Part shown: positions 25,109 through 31,669 of the stretch, one piece after another
Position numbering within the stretch: the stretch's first letter is position 1
How the letters are laid out: each line of letters begins with the position of its first letter
DNA from: CAVPKN01 sp964588495
GTDB lineage: Bacteria; Chlamydiota; Chlamydiia; Chlamydiales; JAAKFR01
Assembly (NCBI GenBank): GCA_964588495.1
Contig: CAZPPS010000004.1
Span: 48,424-112,423 of the forward strand
Reading direction: 5' to 3'
Length of the DNA stretch: 64,000 nucleotides
Position numbers and translations under genes: made by a program
The notes under the pieces: generated by a model
Database searches by the model: none
The model's input: the letters and a program-made list of their open reading frames with translations, nothing else
What the model was told of the DNA's origin: nothing

Positions 25109-26303
25109 AAAACTCGAATGGTCCGCCCTTGCAACAGTGATTGGAGTGGTTGTTTTATTTTCAACAGCCATTGGTGTTACTTTAATTGCTCCGTCGTTGA
25201 TCGATCCCAGCTGGAAACAGCCCTCAAGCGATTATCAAGTGCAAATGTATGAAGTTTCCGATCCAAATGTCTATATCAGCACAGCGAACCCTGCGTCTGC
25301 AGCTCTTCAATACGTTTATCATCTTAAAGAGGGGATCACTCTCACGTCCTATCAAGAGGGCCCTCTAGTCAGAATTTTGGCGCCTGAATCTCTTGAAAAA
25401 TATATCACCAGATTTAATGACAGTCACCTGATATTGACCTCTAAAGTGCTTCTTTTGCGTCCCATTCAGGATGAAAATCGTCAAAAAGAGCTGCAGCAAA
25501 AATGGAAAGAAGAAAATCAATCAGAGTCTTTTTTTCCAAAATTCACTCTTCTGGAGCTGTTTGAGCCTGAAAGGAAAGAGGTCTTTGCGGTCACGGAAAC
25601 AGATGGTGTGATGGAACATTGGGTCGATTCTGATTTCACAATTCTAGATCAAATGCCTCCTTACGTAACAGAGAACGGGGTTATTTACGTCAAAAATCCT
25701 AAAGAATACCGCGTGGCCCTTGTGAATCATTTAGGAAGCTCACAATGGCTCTACAGCGAGCACGGAGAGCCTATTTATAATCTGGAGGAGCTCAAAGGGG
25801 GGAAACACAGATTTCTTTCCAGGCAAGAATTGATCCAGATGGGCGAAGATATTTACCGGAAAGAAGGGTGCTGGTATTGCCACACAGATCAAACACGTAC
25901 GCTTGTTCAAGATACAGTCCTAAACGGCTCTGAGGAGTATCCAGCGCCCCCATCCTCTGCCAATGAATACATTTATCAGAAGGTGAGCTTTCCAGGGACA
26001 CGTCGTATTGGCCCCGATCTTTCAAGAGTGGGCATTAAGCGCTCCAGTAGAGACTGGCATATTTCCCACTTCTGGTCTCCCAAAACGGAGAGCTTGGGGA
26101 GTGTGATGCCCTCGTTCAAACATTTTTTCGATAATGACCCCACAGGCACTTCTCGAAACCCTTACGGGATTCCTAATTTTAAGTTTGAGGCGATCTATCA
26201 CTATTTGATGACCAAAGGAACGCGGATCACTTCGCCGAGCGAAGCTTGGTGGCTAGGAAAGGACCCGATCCAGACACTGTTGATCATTGAAGGGAAGAAA
26301 TAA
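25095..26303 (+). CDS. ccoO: cbb3-type cytochrome c oxidase subunit II (CcoO), enlarged
   Basis: 402 residues, overlapping ccoN by 14 bp. One N-terminal transmembrane helix (about 10-33) anchors a periplasmic monohaem cytochrome c domain. The haem site is CWYCH (Cys259-His263), and the distal ligand is probably in SVMPSFKHFF. The flanking blocks YRKEGCWYCHTDQTR and RIGPDLSRVGIKRSSRDWH are typical of CcoO. Usual CcoO proteins are about 200-240 residues; here about 170 extra residues (about 55-225) lie between the anchor and the haem domain, with no recognised motif. CcoO passes electrons to CcoN. Confidence 0.92.
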   Translation: MKKLEKLEWSALATVIGVVVLFSTAIGVTLIAPSLIDPSWKQPSSDYQVQMYEVSDPNVYISTANPASAALQYVYHLKEGITLTSYQEGPLVRILAPESLEKYITRFNDSHLILTSKVLLLRPIQDENRQKELQQKWKEENQSESFFPKFTLLELFEPERKEVFAVTETDGVMEHWVDSDFTILDQMPPYVTENGVIYVKNPKEYRVALVNHLGSSQWLYSEHGEPIYNLEELKGGKHRFLSRQELIQMGEDIYRKEGCWYCHTDQTRTLVQDTVLNGSEEYPAPPSSANEYIYQKVSFPGTRRIGPDLSRVGIKRSSRDWHISHFWSPKTESLGSVMPSFKHFFDNDPTGTSRNPYGIPNFKFEAIYHYLMTKGTRITSPSEAWWLGKDPIQTLLIIEGKK

Positions 26304-26458
26304 TGATTGTTGATGGGAGAGGTATTTATGGATTTGTGCTGCATTATGCGCTCCTATTTGCAAGTTTTGGCTCAGCGCTCTGGATCTTTGTCTATCTGTG
26401 GAGGAAGAAGCGCCTCGATATGGACGAGGATCCCAAGTATGAGATGCTGGATGATTAG
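26303..26458 (+). CDS. 51-residue membrane protein of the cbb3 cluster (CcoQ/CcoS-like)
   Basis: The ATG overlaps the ccoO stop by one base (TAATG). There is one transmembrane helix (about residues 11-33) and a basic-then-acidic tail, WRKKRLDMDEDPKYEMLDD. Size and position fit CcoQ, the small stabilising subunit, while the EDPKY tail echoes the CcoS-like protein at 13622-13765. It is too short for family proof, but tight coupling to ccoO makes it very likely a real gene. Confidence 0.7.
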   Translation: MIVDGRGIYGFVLHYALLFASFGSALWIFVYLWRKKRLDMDEDPKYEMLDD

Positions 26459-26488
26459 ATTGTGTAAACTATGTGAAAGTTGGCGATC

Positions 26489-26761
26489 AAAAACGGAGCA
26501 TCGATGGGAAGGATATAACGATATGAAGGATAAAAAGAAAAAAGAGGGATAGACCTTTCCTTGGAGTGCGGCGATTATTCGCCGCCCTTAAATGGGCAAA
26601 ATGAATTGAGAGAATTCTAGGTTTTGGGATAGCGTTTATATCCTATCAGGTGTTTTTATCCATTGAAGAGCGGCGAATAATCGCCGCACTCCAGGAAGGT
26701 CTCCATGTCCTTCATTCTTATCTTTCATATTGTTATATCTTTCCCATTATTGTTCCGTTTT
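26489..26761. repeat. 273-bp long hairpin element, GCGGCGA family
   Basis: The left outer arm AAAACGGAGCATCGATGGGAA pairs with the right outer arm ending TTTCCCATTATTGTTCCGTTTT. Next come GGATATAACGATATGAAGG and its complement, then the inner core CCTTGGAGTGCGGCGATTA (26562 on) against GGCGAATAATCGCCGCACTC (up to about 26692). It fills most of the 357-bp gap between the two small cbb3-cluster genes. A MITE-like origin is plausible, but no target-site duplication was established by eye. Confidence 0.8.
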
Positions 26762-26815
26762 GACATGCAACTTTTACAAAATACGTGCTGATCAGGCTGG
26801 GGAGGCGAAAACGCA

Positions 26816-27046
26816 ATGGATAACGACAACGAAATACCAGAATCAGAGGAAGCAAAAATCCCCCGCTTCCTATTAATAACCTATATCATCGTGTTCTTAA
26901 CGGGACTTGCCCTGATTTTTTTCTGGAATGGGTCCAGGGGGTGGTTTGACAGGGGCTCTTGGCACAAGCTGCAAGAGGCCGCTAAGACGACTTATCACTT
27001 TGATAAAAACTTCTCGAAAAACTCTTTTGGAAAAAGAGGGTTATAG
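26816..27046 (+). CDS. small membrane protein resembling the CcoP N-terminus, no haem motif
   Basis: 76 residues: an acidic leader, then IPRFLLITYIIVFLTGLALIFF as one helix (about 18-40), then WNGSRGWFDRGSWHKLQEAA. CcoP proteins start with a similar pattern (PRWW then one or two helices), but the usual dihaem domain is missing. The last ~16 residues are read from the antisense of the neighbouring OTU gene (52-bp tail-to-tail overlap), so the original 3' end may have been lost. It is the last gene of the cbb3 run, downstream of the 273-bp hairpin. Its assignment as a truncated CcoP-like anchor is tentative. Confidence 0.6.
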   Translation: MDNDNEIPESEEAKIPRFLLITYIIVFLTGLALIFFWNGSRGWFDRGSWHKLQEAAKTTYHFDKNFSKNSFGKRGL

Positions 27047-28275
27047 TGATTGGATTCGAAAGTTAGTTCGCGGGCAGGTCTTTGTTTAGTTTCAAGTGTC
27101 TCCTGGAAGATTTGAAAAGGGTTCTCATCGAGTTCCCATTTTTTATTCTCATCATCCCAGAATTTGCGGAAAACTTTGACGCAAACCTTATGGATCATGC
27201 TATAGGCATAGGCTTCTGGTAATCCACCATACACTCCTTCGAGGCGAAGTTCATCGATATATTTAGGAATTTTATCTTTAATGTGATCAAAATCAAAATG
27301 ATCAACATTGGCTCCTCCGACAGCCTCCGCCGCTAGGATAACGAGGTTTGTAAGTTCCTCTATTTCACCAGGAATTTCTTTTAAGCGTGTTTGAGCGTTT
27401 GCATACTGCTCGTCTGCCTCAGTTTGTGTGCCCGTGGAGATCTCATGATCAGGCTCCAGAGTTTTGCAAGTTTTTTGTTCTTCTTCAAGCTTGGCGACTT
27501 TCTCAACCGTATGTTCAATAAGGGCATTAACAAGATGACGTTGCAGTTCAATATTTTCTGGGTAATTTTCTTCTATCCAGGTCGTAAGCTGATGCCTCAT
27601 GCTGCCTGGATCAACATACTTAGATGACACAAGGCCGAGCGCAGTATGAATACAATTTCCATCCCCTTTGGTTGGAACCTCAATCTTCCCTTTGAAGGTA
27701 TTTCTAATTGAAACATTCCCCGGTCTGGATAACTCAAATTCGAGGTTTTCAATCCTATCTATGAGGTAATACACACGAGGCGATAGATCAAAACATTCTC
27801 CATCTTGTTTGACTTGAGGTAAGACAGTATCGATGAGTTGCCTCGCTTCGGCCAATTTTTTTTTGTCAATGTCAGCGAGTCTGATGCTGCTTACAATATT
27901 TTGAGCTTTTTTAAGAGCGGCATCAATTTCTTTTTCTTTGACAAGACGGGGGCTTTCTTGACGGGAAATCTCTTGAGGTTTCCTCATAAACTCAGGGGGA
28001 GCGCAGCAGAGGCTTACGCAGGCTTTGCAGATGAGGCCGATGGGAGTCACAACCAAGCAAATAACCGCGATCACGGGCAAAATCACAAAAAGGACTATGC
28101 GGCTAATGACTTCGATGAGTGCATCACAACCCTCTTGTTTAACCTCCGAGAAAATCCGTTGATAAGAATCGACAACGTAAATCGAAGGTACTAACAGGCT
28201 ATGACCAAACAAAGTTTCGTCACGGTAGAAATCGCAAAACGAACGGCTTTGAGTAATATCTTGTGTGTTTGACAT
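26995..28275 (-). CDS. OTU-family cysteine protease (deubiquitinase-like) with Inc-like membrane hairpin
   Basis: 426 residues from ATG 28275 (an in-frame TTG at 28293 is the alternative). Residues about 53-92 form a bilobed hydrophobic hairpin (IVLFVILPVIAVICLVV, then PIGLICKACVSLCC), as in chlamydial Inc proteins, and no signal peptide precedes it. The OTU domain starts at the catalytic block GDGNCIHTALG (Asp205, Cys208) and ends with the histidine block SNHYNPLFP (His410). A long charged helical insert lies between. OTU enzymes cleave ubiquitin chains; the chlamydial precedent is the OTU protein of C. caviae. The host-directed role is inferred from these features and the type III genes nearby. 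Confidence 0.85.
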   Translation of the reverse strand: MSNTQDITQSRSFCDFYRDETLFGHSLLVPSIYVVDSYQRIFSEVKQEGCDALIEVISRIVLFVILPVIAVICLVVTPIGLICKACVSLCCAPPEFMRKPQEISRQESPRLVKEKEIDAALKKAQNIVSSIRLADIDKKKLAEARQLIDTVLPQVKQDGECFDLSPRVYYLIDRIENLEFELSRPGNVSIRNTFKGKIEVPTKGDGNCIHTALGLVSSKYVDPGSMRHQLTTWIEENYPENIELQRHLVNALIEHTVEKVAKLEEEQKTCKTLEPDHEISTGTQTEADEQYANAQTRLKEIPGEIEELTNLVILAAEAVGGANVDHFDFDHIKDKIPKYIDELRLEGVYGGLPEAYAYSMIHKVCVKVFRKFWDDENKKWELDENPFQIFQETLETKQRPARELTFESNHYNPLFPKEFFEKFLSK

Positions 28276-28319
28276 AAAAAATAGTCTACACAAGAGGTGA
28301 TTAAGAGTAAATTAAGAGT

Positions 28320-28484
28320 TTATCGCCTCCATTTCCATTTCATCTTTCTACCTACATCTATGGCCTTAAATACGTGACCAAAAATCTCTAAAAAATGAAC
28401 GCTCCGGGGCATTTTTTTTACTTTAAGCGACAACAGACTCATAATTAGACAAAGAACTAATTCTACAACTAATCTTACAAACAT
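28320..28484 (-). CDS. possible 54-residue membrane peptide upstream of the OTU gene
   Basis: An ATG at 28484, preceded by AAGG about 6 nt upstream, opens a 54-codon frame starting MFVRLVVELVLCLIMSLLSL, a hydrophobic helix, and ending in a basic tail KMKWKWRR. It lies in the otherwise empty gap between tatC and the OTU gene, on the same strand as both. No family is recognised. It may be a chance frame in A/T-rich DNA. Confidence 0.3.
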   Translation of the reverse strand: MFVRLVVELVLCLIMSLLSLKVKKMPRSVHFLEIFGHVFKAIDVGRKMKWKWRR

Positions 28485-28562
28485 TTTTTTACCTTATTTG
28501 GTGAAGTTACAAATAAATTATATCAAAAAAGTATTGGTAGATTGTTAAGATTGAAACAAATC

Positions 28563-29252
28563 TTATTTTTTGAGGCGCGCGAAGAGGAGGGCTGATTCGA
28601 AAAGGAGGAGCATGGGGAAGGCGAGGAGGAGTTGGGAGACAACGTCTGGAGGGGTTAGGATGGCTGCTAGGATGAAGATGGCGACGATGACGCCTCTACG
28701 GATCTTACAGAGCAGATTGTAGGTGAGCAGGTCGAACTTGATCAGGAAGAGGAAGACGACGTAGAGTTCAAAGGTGATTCCGTGGGCGAGGATGAGGCCA
28801 ATGATAAAATCGAGGGTTTCGCCCAAACACCAGCTGTTTTCTGCCAGGCCTACGTTGAATTTGTTAAAGAAGTCGATCACGAAGGGAATGGTGACCTTGT
28901 AGGCGAAGATAATGCCGATGCAGGTAAAGACTAGGGAGAGGATCAGAAAAGGGAACAGGAGGGCTTTTTCCTTGGCTTTTAAGGCGGGAAGTAGAAAGGA
29001 GAAGAGGAAATAAAGCCAAAAAGGGGATGAGAAGATGATCCCTGACCATAAGGCAATTTTGGCAGCAGCCGAAAAACCTTCGAGGGGGCTGATGAGGTAG
29101 AGAATACCAATGTTGAGAGGGGCGAGAAGGGCGCCCAAAATTTGTTTGTGAAAGCAAAAACTTAAGACCGTGCCAATTAAAATGACAAGGCCGCTACGAA
29201 CAAGTGCTGTCCGCAGATCTTCGACATGGTCCCAAAACCGGAGACGGCTCAT
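28563..29252 (-). CDS. tatC: Sec-independent protein translocase TatC
   Basis: 229 residues, six transmembrane helices. Family signs are the N-terminal RFWDHVEDLRTALVRS, with the conserved glutamate that binds the twin-arginine signal, followed by the helix-1 proline-free stretch and FPFLILSLVFTCIGIIFAYKV. TatC is the receptor of the twin-arginine pathway that exports folded proteins. The Rieske protein encoded at 13.8 kb, with its SRRRF motif, is an obvious client. It overlaps tatA by 4 bp (ATGA). Slightly shorter than the E. coli protein, but complete. Confidence 0.93.
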   Translation of the reverse strand: MSRLRFWDHVEDLRTALVRSGLVILIGTVLSFCFHKQILGALLAPLNIGILYLISPLEGFSAAAKIALWSGIIFSSPFWLYFLFSFLLPALKAKEKALLFPFLILSLVFTCIGIIFAYKVTIPFVIDFFNKFNVGLAENSWCLGETLDFIIGLILAHGITFELYVVFLFLIKFDLLTYNLLCKIRRGVIVAIFILAAILTPPDVVSQLLLAFPMLLLFESALLFARLKK

Positions 29253-29425
29253 TTATCTTCGGGGTCCTTTTTGTCGATTTCGATCTCGTCAACAATCCCT
29301 TGGGAGGCTTTTTTAAATTCACGAAGCCCTTTTCCCAAATTGCGGGCAAACTCGGGAAGCTTTTTCCCTCCAAACAAGACTAGAATCACGAATAGAATAA
29401 CGACTAATTCCCAACCGCCAATCAT
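29249..29425 (-). CDS. tatA: Sec-independent protein translocase TatA/TatE
   Basis: 58 residues, with an AAGGAG Shine-Dalgarno. One transmembrane helix (WELVVILFVILVLFGG) is followed by the hinge KKLPEFARNLGKGLREF and an amphipathic helix, then an acidic tail. This is the standard TatA layout: pore-forming subunits that oligomerise on TatC. Its stop overlaps the tatC start. No tatB is seen, as in many minimal TatAC systems. Confidence 0.93.
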   Translation of the reverse strand: MIGGWELVVILFVILVLFGGKKLPEFARNLGKGLREFKKASQGIVDEIEIDKKDPEDK

Positions 29426-29487
29426 AGGAGTCTCCTTGGTATAAAGTGTGATAGAGGATAGGGGATTAGGTTTAGGTTATGCAAGGG

Positions 29488-29591
29488 CTATTTTCCTGGC
29501 AGTAGCGTGATTATTCGCCGCCTTTTAATCGGCAAACAGACGGCTCGGCAATTGAAGGGCGGCGAATAATCGCGCTACTGCCAGGAAGGCT
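29488..29591. repeat. 104-bp hairpin element, GCGGCGA family
   Basis: Left arm TTCCTGGCAGTAGCGTGATT, right arm AATAATCGCGCTACTGCCAG with GGAA following; between them a shorter nested pair around GCCGCCTTTTAATCGGC. It lies between the stop of the CT584-like gene and the tatA promoter region. The core resembles the hairpins at 19.4 and 26.5 kb. Confidence 0.8.
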
Positions 29592-29598
29592 CGGTTGG

Positions 29599-30150
29599 CT
29601 AGAGGGCGAGCTGTTTGAGGCGATCGCCCAAAATGCCCAATTCCTTCTTGAACTTCTGGAGCTCAGTCTTAGCTTTCGGGTTCTTCTCGAGCTCGTAGAG
29701 TCTGCCGGCGAAATGGTTCAAGAGGTGCATCGTGTTCTCAGGATCGGACATGAAAGCGAATTCCTCGCCGTCGATTCTTCTGAGGCGGTTGACAAACGCA
29801 AACTGATCTTCCGAGGAGACAAGATCTGATGTGATGATGTTGATAAACTCCCCTCTTTCGGCCACTTCTTTGGCAAGCCTTGCAGGAATTGTGAAGTTTT
29901 TGATCACTTCTTCAATAATTTCCTGATGTTTTTCGTTGGTGACCTCCCCTTTGATTTGGCCTGTCAGCAAGGTTTCAAAGAGAAAATTGGCCAAATCCTT
30001 GTTCTGGTTGACACAGTTTAAGATCACATTTTGCATTTCACGGAATGTGGATCTTGAAACTTTCATCGCAAAAATGCGCCGCATATTGCCTTCAAAAAGC
30101 AGCACCATTTTATCATCGAGTACAATTTTGTTGCGGGTTTGCTCAGTCAT
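29599..30150 (-). CDS. CT584-like conserved chlamydial protein
   Basis: 183 residues, mainly helical and soluble, starting MTEQTRNKIVLDDKMVLLF and ending KKELGILGDRLKQLAL. Its identity comes from size and position: it follows the pGP6-D-like, ParA-like and thrS genes exactly as CT584 follows CT583-CT581 in C. trachomatis. CT584 has been studied as a possible type III needle-tip-like protein, but this remains disputed. It is separated from the pGP6-D-like gene by only 9 bp, so the two are co-transcribed. Confidence 0.75.
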   Translation of the reverse strand: MTEQTRNKIVLDDKMVLLFEGNMRRIFAMKVSRSTFREMQNVILNCVNQNKDLANFLFETLLTGQIKGEVTNEKHQEIIEEVIKNFTIPARLAKEVAERGEFINIITSDLVSSEDQFAFVNRLRRIDGEEFAFMSDPENTMHLLNHFAGRLYELEKNPKAKTELQKFKKELGILGDRLKQLAL

Positions 30151-30159
30151 TTTTATTCC

Positions 30160-30900
30160 TTAATTTAAGCTAGATTTAATCGAATTCAGAAGCTCTAAAA
30201 GCCTTCTTTGTTGTTTGGGATTCACGTTTAATTTTGCGCGCGAAAAAGAGAGCTCAAGCCTTTCTAATTGCTTAATCGCGTTATCGACAAGATCCTCGCC
30301 CCGTTTATCACTTTCTTTCAAAGGGAAGAAGGTGCGGATCAAAGTGATCATCTGCTGTTTGGTCTCCCCTTGATAGTTACGCACGATCTCTTCCTTTTTG
30401 GAAAATTCGCCGTCTCGGCTTGCCAGCGTGTAAACCGCCTGTCTTGGCATCGCTTCAATTTGAGGATGGAGACCTTTGGGAACTTTCAAATAGAACTCGT
30501 AATACTGCAAAAAGTTGTAGGGCGTTTGCCGGTTTCCGTAAGTTGCCCCAAGCCAAGCTGTAAATGCCCCTTCACGGTATTTTTTTAAGACGCTTTGAGC
30601 CTTTTTGATCCGCTCGCCATGCAAAAGAGCTGCCTGGTTGTTGATGGCTTTTACTTCGGCAGTAAGGGATAAGAGGTAGGTTAAATCGTCTGTGATATCA
30701 ACCGTTTCTTCTACCGCATATTTGGTTAAAATCTCTGTGATTTCCTGCTTTTCTTTGTCGCCGGTTCTCAGAGATCCAAAAAGTCCAGCAAAAGCTGTGA
30801 GCTGTCCATGGGCCGTTTGGCTCCCCAGCTCGCTCATTTTAGGCTTTTCTTTCTTTTGAAAACGCTCTTGAAGCGCCGAATCGAGTTTCTTTGTAACCAT
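30160..30900 (-). CDS. pGP6-D-like protein (CT583 type)
   Basis: 246 residues, helical and basic. The middle block AFTAWLGATYGNRQTPYNFLQYYEFYLK is the sort of segment shared by chlamydial plasmid protein pGP6-D and its chromosomal homologue. It is followed by AMPRQAVYTLASRDG. It is placed 12 bp after the ParA-like gene, as on the chlamydial plasmid (pgp5-pgp6) and chromosome (CT582-CT583). The function is unknown; partner of the ParA-like ATPase is a reasonable inference. The adjacency suggests an old chromosomal copy of a plasmid partition or regulation pair. Confidence 0.8.
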   Translation of the reverse strand: MVTKKLDSALQERFQKKEKPKMSELGSQTAHGQLTAFAGLFGSLRTGDKEKQEITEILTKYAVEETVDITDDLTYLLSLTAEVKAINNQAALLHGERIKKAQSVLKKYREGAFTAWLGATYGNRQTPYNFLQYYEFYLKVPKGLHPQIEAMPRQAVYTLASRDGEFSKKEEIVRNYQGETKQQMITLIRTFFPLKESDKRGEDLVDNAIKQLERLELSFSRAKLNVNPKQQRRLLELLNSIKSSLN

Positions 30901-30912
30901 TGTAAAACCGTT

Positions 30913-31668
30913 TTACATTCGGGATAGGATTTCGTTGGTAAGAGCGAGGTAATCTTCGGCTGCTCGGCTCGCAGGAGCTGTTTCAAAAACCGGCTTGCCG
31001 TAGATGGCAGCTTCTGAGACGCAAACGTCTCTTCTAATCTTTGTAGGTAGCAATTTTCCTGGGAAAGTGGACTCAATCAGATCCATAAAAGCCTGATTAT
31101 TTTTGCCACGGGCATTCCAAAACGAAAGAGAGACTCCTAAAACATGAAGAGGATGCCGCTCGGAAATTCCTTCGATGAATTGGGAGAGTCTTTCAAGCCC
31201 TTTAACGCTGTAAAACTCAGGCGTTGCGGAAATGAGGGTATGGCTTGCCGCAATTAAGGCCGATTCTGTTAGCCAGCAAAGAGAAGGGGGCGTATCAATC
31301 AGCACACAATCGTAATCGATGTCCTTGAGAATGCTCTTCAATCTTTCGTGAGAATAACGGTCTGATGCCAGGGCGCCACTCACCTCAACACGTTCTAGCC
31401 ACGTATCTGCAGGAACTAAATCGAGACCCTCAATGTCTGTCGATTTAATCACCTCGTGGATCTCTTTTTGGCCTTGCAAAACGGGAGCCAAGCTATCGTG
31501 CTCATCCGGATCCAGCCCTAAGCCAGCAGTCAAATTGGCCTGCGCATCAAAATCGATCAGAAGCACTTTTTTGTTGTGATAGCGGGTGAGGGCAGAGCCA
31601 ATGTGCAAAGCTGTCGATGTCTTTGCAGTTCCCCCTTTAAAGCTGCTGATGGCAATCGTTGTTTTCAT
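30913..31668 (-). CDS. ParA/MinD-like ATPase (CT582/pGP5-D type)
   Basis: 251 residues. The deviant Walker A is SSFKGGTAKTSTALHIG (about residues 8-24), the A' motif is VLLIDFDAQANLTAGLG and Walker B is DCVLIDTPPSLCWL, all diagnostic of ParA. ParA ATPases pattern DNA or protein cargo over the nucleoid. It is one base away from thrS and 12 bp from the pGP6-like gene. The gene pair mirrors the chlamydial plasmid proteins pGP5-D and pGP6-D; in Chlamydia pGP5-D affects gene expression as well as maintenance. Confidence 0.9.
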   Translation of the reverse strand: MKTTIAISSFKGGTAKTSTALHIGSALTRYHNKKVLLIDFDAQANLTAGLGLDPDEHDSLAPVLQGQKEIHEVIKSTDIEGLDLVPADTWLERVEVSGALASDRYSHERLKSILKDIDYDCVLIDTPPSLCWLTESALIAASHTLISATPEFYSVKGLERLSQFIEGISERHPLHVLGVSLSFWNARGKNNQAFMDLIESTFPGKLLPTKIRRDVCVSEAAIYGKPVFETAPASRAAEDYLALTNEILSRM

Positions 31669-31669
31669 A

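Noticed and set aside
26307..26552. 81-residue plus-strand frame after ccoO, out of frame with the 51-residue gene
   Set aside because: Cys/Arg/Ser-rich without a helix pattern, and it runs into the hairpin element. The frame from ATG 26303 gives a proper membrane peptide coupled to ccoO.
26489..26761. Hairpin considered as an insertion sequence
   Set aside because: No transposase frame inside and no clear target-site duplication; at most a MITE-like element.
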